NCBI RefSeq assembly: GCF_949987535.1
Contig: NC_080064.1
Span: forward strand, 129,112,708-129,176,707
Source: Balaenoptera acutorostrata
Lineage: Eukaryota; Chordata; Mammalia; Artiodactyla; Balaenopteridae
DNA: 64,000 nt
Direction: 5' to 3'
Part shown: positions 45,618 through 56,869 of the stretch, in pieces
Position numbering within the stretch: the first letter of the stretch is position 1
How the letters are laid out: every line of letters starts with the position of its first letter
The notes under the pieces: generated by a model
The model's input: the letters and a program-made list of their open reading frames with translations, nothing else
Told to the model about the DNA's origin: nothing
The model's database searches: none
Program-made: the position numbers and the translations under genes

Positions 45618-45870
45618 TCTATTCATTCATTCATTCGGCAAACTTTAACTGAGCACTTACTATGTGCAGGATGATGAGCTAGGCTAGGAGATAAGAATGC
45701 AGTAGTGAGTAGGAAAAATAAAATTCCTTCCCTAAAGCAGCACACACTCTGGTGGGGAAGGCTAAAAAATTATATATTTAGTATGTAGTATGTAGTGACA
45801 AATGCTAACAGGAAAAATAAAGTAGGGAAAGGGGACAGTGATGTCTTCGGGAGGACTTAGGGTGGAGACG
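45618..45870 (-). repeat. L2-like 3' end
   Basis: TTCATTCATTCATTCGGCAA, GAGCACTTACTATGTGCAGG and ACACTCTGGTGGGGAAGGC in reversed L2 order. Confidence 0.65.
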
Positions 45871-46147
45871 GTAGCCTCTCTCCCCTGCTCTGAAACCAGC
45901 GGTGCAGACCGCAGGGCATAGCTCAGAGGATGTTACCCCTGACTGCCCTCTGTGGCTGTATTTCATTGTCCAGGGAAGTTTTTGGAGAAATGAAATGAGA
46001 ATGACCACATACCCACTGTGTCTCTAAGGGGAGAGAGTGAGGACGCCGTTATGATCTCCAGGCTGACTAGGATAAGGCAGTTGACAGTCTCCTACTGCCT
46101 TTGCCCCTGTCCTGGCCCATCACCCTGTGCGTGTGTCTGTGTGAGCA

Positions 46148-46149
<2 letters not shown>

Positions 46150-46223
<74 letters not shown>
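46150..46223. repeat. (GT)n(GA)n compound microsatellite
   Basis: GT repeat at about 46150-46194 passing directly into GA at about 46195-46223. The open frames on both strands through it (46018-46362) encode only V/C or S/L/T/H runs and are not genes. Confidence 0.97.
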
Positions 46224-46227
<4 letters not shown>

Positions 46228-46359
46228 GATGGGGATGGGGCCTGGGGTGGGGTACAGAGGTCGATGATTAAGGACACATAAGGTCTGGCTCAGAACACTT
46301 GAAATGCAGACCTTGTTTGACAGGACTTTCTGTGACTCGGGTATATTATCTTCACAGCT

Positions 46360-46500
46360 CACAGTTTCATGGGACTTTTGTACAGATGAAATTGATCAGC
46401 AGCAGGAGGAAAATAGCTGTCGCCTAGGCAACCAGCTGATGACTCATCCAGGCATTGAAGCAGCAAAAGCCGTGAGTCTGCGGTAATTTTCCAGACACTT
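46360..46500. promoter_or_regulatory. Candidate regulatory element with exact RFX X-box and AP-1 site
   Basis: GTCGCCTAGGCAAC at 46419-46432 fits the X-box pattern GTNRCC-N2-RGYAAC fully and is nearly palindromic. An E-box CAGCTG (46433-46438) and an AP-1 motif TGACTCA (46440-46446) follow directly. The stretch is not in a recognised repeat. The motifs are seen. Binding by RFX or AP-1 proteins is inference. An open frame (46304-46486) crosses the motif but shows no domain. Confidence 0.35.
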
Positions 46501-47604
46501 AACCTGCCCTCCTCTTTCTCTCTCTCTTTCTTTGTTTCCCACTCTCCATCCTTCATTTCTGTCTCTATACCCACTTCCCTGGGTCCTCCCAAAACTGGAC
46601 ACTGCACTCTGCAGGCTCTCTGCGGGGTCTACCTGGGTCCTGAGCTCTCTGGAGCAGTTATTTAGACCCCATCCCTCCAGTAATACGTGGGTGACCTAAT
46701 CTGCAGCTGCATCCAGGAGATGCCCAGGCTACAACAGTCTGATGCCACAGAACCCCCAAGACGTGGCTTGCTGTCCTTGGTCAGAAAAACCTCAAGGGAG
46801 TCTAGCACTTTTTCTTCTAATCTAAGCTAACCTGAGCTCATCCATTTATCTCAGAGATCTGCAGTGTGTTCTTTTGAGGAGGGGCAGCTATACCTTGGAC
46901 CTCCCAAGCAAAATTGTGAAAATGATGTTTAAAGGTGACCAAGCTCACCTTTGGCAGCTTCTCTCTCTGATGATTTTCCTGTCCTCTTATCCTTCCTTTC
47001 TCCACTCATAATCTCATGTCTGATGTTTCAGGCCCTTCTAAAATGCAAAATGATGGAAGCTGAAATCATTCCCTGTCCAAAAGCATTTTCATTTTACTAA
47101 AGGTTTTCAGAGTCAAAATATTTCAAGGCCCAGAGGAAAAAAACCTGTTAGCCTTTCAGATACAGACATAGGCACTGGGGCTTGGGTAGTGGGCTATGCC
47201 TGTAAGAGGGTCTTTCTCTGCACATCACATGTGTAACACCTATGTTGCTGCTGATTCTGACTTAAAACCTTTGCTATGTTGAATACAAGTTCGTGCCTCA
47301 ATTCTGTATTCCCATCCCCGTCCATACAAATGAACTCCATTTACACACGTGTGCACAAAACACACACACCACCTTGAGCAATGGCAACAGCTGATGAGGA
47401 AACAACAACAAACCCTCAGTGATGAAGGTTGGTCTACTCACTTTTATGTACTGGGTGTATGTTAAGCATCTACCATGCAAAACATGGTAGTGGGCAGTGC
47501 AATTGCGGTGTCCACATTCTTGCAAAATAGCTTATACTCAGCAGGGAATAAAGTCAAGCAGACAAATGCTTGGAGTGCATTTACCCTCTGAGTCCCTTTA
47601 CTGC
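46501..47604. other. Unique sequence, no gene seen
   Basis: Pyrimidine-rich at 46505-46560, then unique. Open frame 47298-47525 (minus) has no domain. Confidence 0.4.
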
Positions 47605-47921
47605 TCTGTGCCTTTTTTGAAAAAAAATTAATTAATTAATTAAATTTATGGCTGTGTTGGGTCTTCGTTTCTGTGCGAGGGCTTTCTCTAGTTGCGGCAA
47701 GTGGGGGCCACTCTTCATCGCGGTGCGCGGGCCTCTCACTATCGTGGCCTCCCTTGTTGCGGAACACAGGCTCCAGACGTGCAGGCTCAGTAATTGTGGC
47801 TCAGGGGCCTAGTTGCTCCGCGGCACGTGGGATCTTCCTAGACCAGGGCTCGAACCCGCGTCCCCTGCATTGGCAGGCGGACTCTCAACCACTGCGCCAC
47901 TAGGGAAGCCCTGTGCCTTTT
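47605..47921 (-). mobile_element. CHR-type SINE, GC-rich subfamily without the 24-bp duplication
   Basis: Minus-oriented body about 47617-47910 between CTGTGCCTTTT copies at 47606-47616 and 47911-47921. It has only one CACTCTTCATCGCGG unit. A third copy of the same 11 bases follows the adjoining L1. Confidence 0.93.
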
Positions 47922-48155
47922 ATTTATTTTTATTTAAAAAAATTTTTATTGGGGTATAGTTGATTTACAGTGTTGTGTTAGTTTCAGGTGTACAGCAAAG
48001 TGAATCTGTTATATGTATACATATATCCACTCTTTTTTATCAATAGATTCTTTTCCCATATAGGCCAGTACAGAGTATAGAGTAGAGTTCCCTGTGCTAT
48101 ACAGTGGGTCTTATTAGTTATCTATTTAATATATAGTAGTGTGTCTGTGCCTTTT
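47911..48155 (-). mobile_element. 5'-truncated L1 3' UTR next to the SINE
   Basis: Minus-oriented L1 3' end at about 47922-48144 (GGGGTATAGTTGATTTACAG to TATATAGTAGTGTG) flanked by CTGTGCCTTTT at 47911-47921 and 48145-48155. Confidence 0.92.
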
Positions 48156-48589
48156 AAATTAATTCAATTGACTCAGGTCTATGAGATCTTTCTCACTGGT
48201 ATTTCTTCCATCCCATCACACTGTCACCCCACCTTGCAGGTGACCAGCGTGAAAAACCACCAGGGGCACAGACAGATGCTCATTCCCTTCATCTTGTTTT
48301 GGAGAAAGCTCTCCTCTGGTCTCGGGCACACACTGGGCCCGTGTGTCTTGGGCATTCTCATGGTCTGAGAGGAAGCTGCATAGCATGTCCTCCCAGCTCT
48401 TGGGACACTTAAATACAGAGAAACATGAGCTTTCTGAGATGGATGAGAAGGTATAGACTCCAACCATCTATCTAGTGCAGGCATCACTTCTAAAGCATCT
48501 CTGATGGCAGTCATCCCACTGGGCTTGAATACACAAGGATGGGAGGTGCTTTTCTCACAAGGCAGCCCATCTCATATTTGAACAGATGG
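48156..48589. other. Unique sequence, no gene seen
   Basis: Minus-strand open frames 48216-48514 overlap in two frames. No domain recognised. Confidence 0.4.
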
Positions 48590-49110
48590 TACTATTCATT
48601 TATTTATTCATTTACTGAGCAGTTACTTTATTCAGTACAGATTAATTGACTGCCTATAGTGTGTTAGACACTGGAGATGCAATGGTGAGCAAAACAGATA
48701 GTCCTGCCAGCATGGGGTTTATAGTCTATCAGGGAGACAGAATCAGTGGTACAATCAAACAGCACTATGATTACCATCAGGGAAGAGAGCTGTGAGACCA
48801 TAGCATAAAGGACTCTGGGCCAGCAGGGGTGGCAGGCAGGGCCAGGGAAGCACAGGGATGGCTTCCTTGGGAAAATGATGGAGGGGCCAGAGTCAAGTTA
48901 GCTGGGTACAGGGTGGTGGTCGGGAGAGGGAAGAGCATTCGAGACAGAGAGAATAGACTGAATAAGAAAGCACTCTGAGGTGAGAGGGACCAGGGCAGGT
49001 TTGAGAAAAGGAAAAGAGGCCAGTGTGTTTTGAGAATTCAGTGAAGGAGAGGTGGCTGGCGGGGCTGACAGCAGAGGTAGCATGGTGGCTTCCAGGACAT
49101 TGTAGTGGAG
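48590..49110 (-). repeat. L2-like LINE remnant
   Basis: TTATTCATTTACTGAGCAGT, GTGTTAGACACTGGAGATGC, TGGGGTTTATAGTCTATCAG and AGCATTCGAGACAGAGAGAA in reversed L2 order. Confidence 0.6.
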
Positions 49111-49164
49111 GTGCAAGTTGACTTGCGGTGCATCCCAGGTGGGAGGCAGTGATGGTTTCTTCCC

Positions 49165-49318
49165 ACATCTCCTGCTCCCTCCCCCTCCCCCTTCCCTTTT
49201 CCCCTTCCTCTGCCTCTTCTCCTCCTTACATCACCTGTCATCTTCTCTTTCCTTTTTTCCCCCTCCCTTCTCCACCCCCTCCTCCTGCTCCTTCTTTTTC
49301 TTTGTGGAGGGATCATTA
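49165..49318. repeat. Pyrimidine-rich tract
   Basis: About 150 bases dominated by C and T on the plus strand (CTCCCTCCCCCTCCCCCTTC-like). The open frames 49038-49388 on both strands are low-complexity artefacts of it. Confidence 0.85.
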
Positions 49319-50149
49319 TCTATTTTTGTCTTTCTCAGAAACTCCATCTGCTGAGGAGCAGAGATTTCAGTTCCAAAGCTTAGTGTGACATAGAAATATA
49401 AATAGTCCTTTGTGAGTAAACATACTTAGACTCAGGTGCCCTTACCTGCAACTCTTCAAGATGGCTGCTAAGAGTATTGAGGTGGGTTTTGGCTTTACTT
49501 GGTACTCGTATTAGTGTTACAAAAGGGACCTTGGAACCCTGTCGTGACCTGGAATATCTTCTGACTCTTTTGGTCTCTGCAGCAGCGGCCACTCTTTGCT
49601 CTGCTGATCTTTGTAGCTGCAGTCTGCTGTCTGTGCACCGTGTAGCTGGGCCATTCCCTGATTCTCTCTTTCTCTCTCTCTGTCTCTTTCTCCCTCCCTC
49701 CCTCCTCAAAGTGGTCAGAGCCCAGCAATTGTCTCCAGGATAACTCAGCCTCACCCCAACTCTTGTTGTATTTCTGTTTTGTCCTCCAAATGGCCTTTGC
49801 AAGGGGAACCTTCTCTGTACTGTGGAGAACCCTGATGTCTGGGCAGCCAGTGTTGATTCTGGATTAAGCCAAAAGAGAGGATAAAGGAATTCAGAAAACC
49901 TTCCCTTGCATGGCTATTGGCTTGCAGCAAAACCTCATTTTGAAAGTCAAAATCTGGATACTAACCCCCTTCTCCCCCTTGGCATTCTTCCTTTATAGTC
50001 CTAATCTTTCCCTAGCAGATAGATGTTCTGGCCATCTAAGGAGAAGTTGATTTTTTTGGGAAGACAAAAGATAAAAGTGTGTAGGTGTGTGTATGTGTGT
50101 TTCAAAATAGGATTTCTGTTACTACACTATTTTAAGGATTTTGGGTTCT
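49319..50149. other. Unique sequence, no gene seen
   Basis: A (CT)n-rich run at 49660-49705. The minus-strand frame 49380-49802 (140 codons) is partly low-complexity E/R-rich over that run and shows no domain, so I do not call a gene. Confidence 0.35.
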
Positions 50150-50650
50150 TTTTCCTAAGATCATTAAGAAATTGCTGAACCATTTTTAGCAAGGAAGTGA
50201 TAGGTTCAGATTTGCATTTTTATAAAGATCCTGGTGGATGCTGTAGAGAATGGATTGTGTGGGTAAGTTACATGCAGGAAGATCAGCCAGTGGTTATTGG
50301 CTGGTAGCAAAAGAAGATAACTAGAGGCAGACTTGAGAGATGTTTAGGAGATTGGGAGATAGGAAATGAAGATTATTTAGATGTGGGGTTGAGGAAAGGT
50401 AGGCATGAGTAAAGAGCCTCAATTTCTGCTTTAGGTGACTGGGGAGATTTTGGGATCATTTACTGAAAAGGGGAATAAATAGTAGGAGACCCAGATTTGG
50501 AGAGTTGGGAAGATAGTAATAAATCCAGTAGGGCATTTGGAGTTTAAAGTGTCTTTGAGAAATGCACATATAAGTGACCAGTAAGTGGATATTTGAATCT
50601 GGACCTCAGGGGAGAGTCATTCGTGTGTGTATAAGTGAGCATTGGTACAG
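50150..50650 (-). repeat. L2-like LINE remnant
   Basis: GCAAGGAAGTGATAGGTTCA, AAAGATCCTGGTGGATGCTG and GAATCTGGACCTCAGGGGAG fit reversed L2-like copies. Diverged. Confidence 0.5.
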
Positions 50651-53099
50651 TGGAAGCAGGTAACCCAGGAAGGGAGCAGAGAGGGAAAAGAGAAGTGGGC
50701 CTTGAGGAACTCAGGCAACGAAAGAAAGAACAGAGATGTGGTGGTAGATAAAGTGGATTTATAGCAAGAGGGTTTCTTCTAATTGAAGATGGCAAAGACT
50801 TGAGCACATCTAAACATTCAATCCTGAGACTGACAAAGTGACAAAGGGTCTGAAGAGGAGGGAGTGGATGGATTTAGAACACAGCTGTAGGGTTCACCCC
50901 AGAGGGGGCAGGAGTACCTCTTCCCCTGTGGCAAAAAGGAGGGCAGCCAGGGTGGACCTAGAGCAGATACATTTGTAGGTTGGATCCAAGGAGTTGAGGG
51001 GGTTTCCATCGATGGCCTCTATTTTTGTTGTCGCAAAAGAGACAAGGTCCTCTTGAGAGTAGATAGGGTATTGGTTGGGCAGGGGGCTGTAAGGGATGGT
51101 TAAGGTGGTGCTGCTGAAGAACTGGGAGACAGACAATCTGGAACAAATTGAGTGAGCAATGGGATTTTGTTGTTTCATCTCCAGTCTCAATTTTATGTAC
51201 CATTCTTCCTCTGGTCTTTTTTCCCTCTGACTCCTCCCATCCACAGGTGCCCAGGATATACTGGCTCTCTTCTTGGTTGGCTTCTCCCATTTCTCCTTGC
51301 CCACCCCCTCCCTGACTTCTCCCCACTCCCTGGAAAAAAATTACTGTCCAGAATTTGAGAAAGTGACCCACCCCAGTGGGTTAACAAATCAATGGATCAC
51401 TCCTTAGAGACAGGCCATTTGTTATTTAAATAGAACATTAAAAACAAACAAACGAAAAACCCATTTCCATCCATTTTCTGTAGCAAATTGGAGCCTTCCC
51501 CTTTAATTCCCTTTTTCCTTCTCTCTAAACTAGGCATGCTAAGGTTTCCTTTGAGTTGCCCTTCTGCTAAGAGATTAAGACCCTCAGAAGGGAGAATGAG
51601 GTTATGAGCATGGCAAGGCTTCAGGAAATCTGAGAGATCCAGCTAAGACCATTATAAGCTTTGCTAGCATTAGAGAGAGGAGTTCATTGTATGAAAAGAA
51701 TAAATATTTGAAAAGTACAGTAATTTCAAAGCATCTAAAGCACTTACTTTGTTTTGGTCTGGGAGGAAAACATTAAAGTGAAAAACTGCAGATTAAAAAA
51801 TGAAAATAGCTAATTCTAATAATGACAATCTTTATAATAAGAAAACACTGAAAACAGTATGTGTGAGTACTCTCATAACCATTATATTTTTGTGTACTTT
51901 TTCAAGTTCATTGAGAATATGTCACCCCATTTCTTAGAGTGTAGCAGGATGGTGTGGGCCATAGAGTATGATTTTTCCTTTTAGAATTGTGATTAAAGTT
52001 CAAACCTGAGCACAAAAGGCATTAAGCCCATATATTCTAAGTTCAAGGCCCATATATTTTAAGTTCAGAAGATCATGGTGAATTACTGAGGCCAGTCATG
52101 TCTTCAGAGTAACAATTTCACTTCATGTACACGTAGAAGAGGACTGAGGAGAGGGGATGAGGCCTCCTTTTAGAGGAGTGCAGTGTTTATGATAAGAAAC
52201 AAGTCCCTTTCCTCTTCTTCTCCTTCTCTCCCGTGGGAAGATGTTTTCTATCTTCCCCAAATCGTGGGAGGATGTCCCAAGGGAACTACCTATAACATTG
52301 AGAAAGGCCAAGTCAGGTTCCTTTTAATGTAAGTATCAAAGCCATTGGGCTATCTGGTTTCTGGTGATTGTTGGAGTATAGAGAAAGTATCAGAAAGAAA
52401 TACTGGAGAGAGAGAGAGAGAGAGTGAGAGAGACTATAAACAGTGAACTAGAATACCCTTTAGAATAGGAATAGTGTGCTAGAACAGTGGTGTGATAAGA
52501 ATACTGCTTTTGGAATTAAGATTTGGCTGCAGGTGACAGAAAACTTAAAGTTATAGTGTAAAAATTGAGATGCTTGTCTTTCTCTCATATAAATAAAGTT
52601 TATAAATCTGGACAACTTAAAGGACTTCCAGTTTTTGTAATCATAGACTAGGCAATATGGACCAGCCACCACTACTAAAGGCAACTAAAAAAGTTGGGAA
52701 AAAAACTCTCCTTAAAATCATCTAAGAGCTAACAAGATAGTGAATGAACTCGGCTATGACCCAGAGAGGTGAATGAGGAATACCAGATCACTTTTACCCT
52801 GAGGTCACTTTTCAGCTCAAAGGAGAGCAGAGGGACTGAGTTGTACTTTTGGTGACTTCTAAAGGTGAGATAAAAAGAGGGGATCTATGTACACTGGTGG
52901 ATCACTGCTGGTTTATGCTTGGGCCCTAAAGGCTACACCTTAGGAATAGAGATAAACCACAAATTTATTTCCTTGCACAAAAATTAGTACAGTGTTTTGG
53001 GTTGTACAATGTCTCAGAATTTCAAAAGCCTTCAACCTAGATTAGAGCAGTCTTCTAATGTCTCTGGTGATAGGCAGAGGCAAACAAAAATGCTCTAAG
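50651..53099. other. Unique sequence, no gene seen
   Basis: Long stretch with no recognised exon. Minus-strand frames 50894-51371 (136 and 137 codons) overlap each other in different frames and lack domains. A (GA)n run lies at 52404-52433. AT-rich from 51700 on. Confidence 0.35.
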
Positions 53100-55690
53100 A
53101 AGATGACATGCTGTTAGTTCTCAAAATATTTTGGCAAATAATTTTTTTTCAAATAAAATTTCTAGTACACAAGTAAAGATAATGTAGCACAGGAGAAAAA
53201 TAAGACACCATGAACAAGAATCAACAAAAATAAAAGACACCTAGATGGACACATAAGTGATATAGATATTGAAATTATCAGACATAGAGTGTAAAACAAC
53301 TATTTACTCTGGAAACATAAAGAAATTATTCCAAGGAAGTCATAATGCAGAAATTTTAGCAAAACCCCTGGAAATTCTAAAAAGGGACATAATAGAGTTG
53401 AAAAGAGTACCAAGTAAAAATCCTAGAACTAAAAAATACGCTAAGCAAAATAAAGAACTCAGATGAAATTAACAGACAATTAGATAGAGTTGAAAAGAGA
53501 TTTAGTAAATTGAAGATTATTAGAGGAATCTTCCAGAATGAAATATGGAGAGATGAAAAGATGAAAGCACTGAAGAGAGGGTAAGAGACATAGAGAGTAC
53601 AGTGAGAAGGTAGGACAATCATATAATTTGAGTCTTGGAAAGAGGGCAGGGAAATATTGCATTTATCATATTTTTCTAATGGAACTGAGGTGACATTTGA
53701 AGACATAATGGCTGAGAATTTTTCAAAACTGATGGAAGACATCAAACCACCCTTTAAAGAAGCCCAATACATCCCAAACAGAATATGTAAAAAGAAATCC
53801 ATATGCAGACATATCATAGTAAGAAAGACCAAGGTTATACCTTGGATTACCTTGAAACAATCAAGTTAGGCCAACAGTTAACTTCCCAACTGTAACAGTG
53901 GGAGCCCCAATACAGAGCAATATCTCCAAAATGCAGAAAGATGAAAACTACCAACATACCCAGGGAGAAGGAAGACATTTTCAGACAACATAAAACTGAG
54001 AGAATTCATCATCAGCAGATTAGCAGTAAAGGAAATACAAAGGAGTAAACCTCAGGCAGAAGGAATGTGATGGCAGATGAAAGGTTGGAGATGAAGGAAG
54101 AATTTAAGATGAACAAAAATGTTAATATGTGGGTATATGGTAATGAATATTGATATATAAAGCAATCATCATCATTATATCTTTTGGAATTTAAAAATAT
54201 CAACAAGATTAAACACCCTGCAGCAGTAGTATATAAGTAGGTGTAAGATAAGGGATAGAGAACAGAATTAAAATGTTTCAAGGTCTTTGCATTGTCTAGG
54301 ATGAAGGTCAGGGTATTAGTTAACACCAAACTTTGGTAAGCCATAAATACATACTATAATTTCAAGGGTAATTATTGAAAGAATCAGAAAACAGTGTATA
54401 GCTTACAAACTAGTGGTGGGGAAAAAAGTGAATGAATATAATCGATTCATATGTGGCAAGAAAAAAAGAGAAAAAAGAATGTAGACCAGGTGGGACAAAT
54501 AGTATATAATAAATAGTAATATGTCAGTAATTATGTTAAGTATAAATAAATATGCTAATTAAGTTAGCAAACTGTATTAAAAAGAAACTGTATGCTCTGT
54601 ACAAGGGAAACAAGTAAAATATAAAGGTTCAGAAAGAGTAAAATCATAGAAAAAGATATACCCTACAAGCTAAAACCAAAACCAAAAATTGAACTAGCTA
54701 TATTAATATAAGATAAAATGGACTGAAAAAGAAAAAAAAAGCATCATTAGAAATAAACATCTCTCTAGATAATGACAAAAGGACAATTCATCAGGTATAT
54801 AAAACATTTCTAAATTTATTTACTCCAAATAACATAATCTTAATATATATAAGGTAAAAATTATCAAAACTTCTGGGATAAGTAGACAAATTCACAACCA
54901 TAGTGGATAATTTTACTACACATCTATGAGTAAATTGATAGAGCAATCAGACAACAATCAGTAAGAATTTAAAAGAGTTGAATAACACATTGAACAAACC
55001 TTAGTCAGAGGTCACTTATAGAACAAGTTTTTTAGAAAGTCAGAATAGAGCTATTTTTAAGCACATACAGAATATTTACAAAAATTCACCCTCTAATGGA
55101 TGGAAGAGGAAAGCCAACACTGTCAAGGAATTGTATTTATACAAAATCTGCCATGATATAATTTTGCTACAAATAAAAACAAGAAAGAATTTCCCTATAT
55201 ATTTGGAAGCTAAAAAATACACTTCTAAATAACCCACAAGACAACCGTGAGTTGGAGTTTAGAAAATAGATCGAATGATAAGAAAAACATGACATATGAT
55301 TATTTGTGAGATGTAGCTAAAGTAGTATATAGAGAAAGATTTATATTCTTACATTCAAGAATGTAGAAAAAATAGCTAAGTAACTCCCCTCCCCCTACAG
55401 AAGAAAATAAATTATAATGGTAATAGAAAATATATCAATAGGAATCAGCAACAAAGCTAAAAGTTGATTCTTTGAAGACTGATAAAATTGATATAACTTT
55501 GGCAAGACTGATGAAGAAAATAAAGAACACAGAAATAATCAGCAACAAGAATAAAAAAGAAGACATCACTACAGATCCTACAGATATTATAAAGACAATA
55601 AGAGAACACTATGAATAACTATGCAAATGAATTTTAAAATTTAGATGAAATAGATAAATTTCTAGAAAAAATATATAGATATAGGTAGTC
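53100..55690 (+). mobile_element. Old L1M-type LINE with ORF1 and ORF2 remnants
   Basis: Plus-oriented, heavily decayed. ORF1-like pieces at 53269-53466 and 53657-53869 (ENFSKLMEDIKPPFKEAQYI then RHIIVRKTK) match the L1 ORF1p C-terminal pattern, and TAAAACTGAGAGAATTCATC at about 53991 follows. The endonuclease part of ORF2 runs roughly 54600-55350, and the later ORF2 text (AAAGTTGATTCTTTGAAGAC, GAGAACACTATGAATAACTA) reaches about 55680. No 3' end. Many stops. Much older than the L1 at 21.6 kb. Confidence 0.8.
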
Positions 55691-56244
55691 AGTACAGGTG
55701 GCCCAGAATAATCAAGGATTTGGGCTCCTTCTACCATACTGATTTAAATATTTGGCATGAGGTTTCTACCTCATGGTCTAGCATATCTCTTCAACCTCTT
55801 GCCACTACATTCATATTCTGACCATAAAAAAGGAGAAAGAAATAAAGAATAGTGTTTTCGTCTGATTTAAGAATATTTCCTGAAAATTTTATATGAGACT
55901 TCTGCTTACATCCCGTTGGCCGGAACTTGGTGATATGGCCTTTCTTAGCTGCAAGGGAGGTTAGTAAGTATAATCTTCCTCTCTGTTGGTCACTTTTTCA
56001 AATAAAACTATTATTAAGAAAGAAAATGCATCTTTGCCACTGATGCATACATTTCTTATAGATCCAACGGCTCTCATGAAAGGTGGCTGGTTTTGAGATA
56101 GATTGCCAGCATTTCACCCAAGAGAGTACCTTGCTGAGTGATGGGATTCCAGCAGCAAGTGGCTATACGGTGGTCCATGTAATGATGTCTAAGGTGTTAA
56201 AAAGAGACAATTAGCCTCAAGCAGAATTCCCACACTGGGAAGTT
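55691..56244. other. Unique sequence, no gene seen
   Basis: No exon or repeat family recognised. Confidence 0.4.
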
Positions 56245-56515
56245 ATTTCTTCATTTATTCATTCATTCAACAAATAATTACTGAATCTCTAAGAATGTTC
56301 CAGAAACTGTTCTAGGTGTTACAGTAGACAAAATAGAAAAATCTTGGTTCTCAATAAATTTAGAGTTAAGAAAAATAAAGCAAAAAAGTGGTTATGGAGT
56401 GCTGAGGTTGGAAATGGTTTGCAGTTTTTAATGGGGTGGCAAGGGAAGACCTTACTGAGCAAAGGTGGTGGGAGAGGGCATTCCAGGGAGAGTGAATAGC
56501 AAGGATATTCCTAAT
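56245..56515 (-). repeat. L2-like 3' end
   Basis: TTCATTCATTCAACAAATAA, AACTGTTCTAGGTGTTACAG, then GAGGGCATTCCAGGGAGAG in reversed L2 order. Confidence 0.6.
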
Positions 56516-56734
56516 ACCATATCTCAGCTCTCTTCAATTCCTGAGATGTCCTCAAATACAAAGAGAGAAAAGAATTAGGAGGGAGAGGGAGTGGCAAATT
56601 GGAGGGAACAGACCTTGAAAAAGAAACCCAGAAGCAGAAATAAGATTTTGGACTTTGTCTTAGTAAAATTCTAGACTCAGTCTTGGCTCAGTGGAATAAT
56701 CAAGTCAGTAATGTTGAATTTTTATTTTACACTT

Positions 56735-56869
56735 ATTTATCCATTTTTGATTTTATAGTAATTTATAAATTAGAGAAAATTTCAAAACCACACACACATC
56801 TTTAATCTCATCACATAATTATTTTTATTAAAATTTTTTCTTTCCAGTCTTTATCTATATGCACACCTC
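56735..56869 (-). repeat. Old L1M-like 3' fragment
   Basis: AGTAATTTATAAATTAGAG and TTTCCAGTCTTTATCTATAT resemble the 3' end of old L1 families in reverse. It ends where the retrocopy's A-tail begins. Confidence 0.45.

Noticed and set aside
46018..46362. Open frames through the GT/GA repeat
   Set aside because: Translation is dipeptide repeats, with long frames on both strands.
46304..46486. Possible exon with QQQEENSCRLGNQLMTHPG
   Set aside because: No convincing splice acceptor and donor pair or known domain. The segment is better explained as a motif cluster.
49380..49802. 140-codon minus-strand frame
   Set aside because: Part of it is a low-complexity E/R-rich product of a CT run, and there is no domain, splice context or polyadenylation signal.
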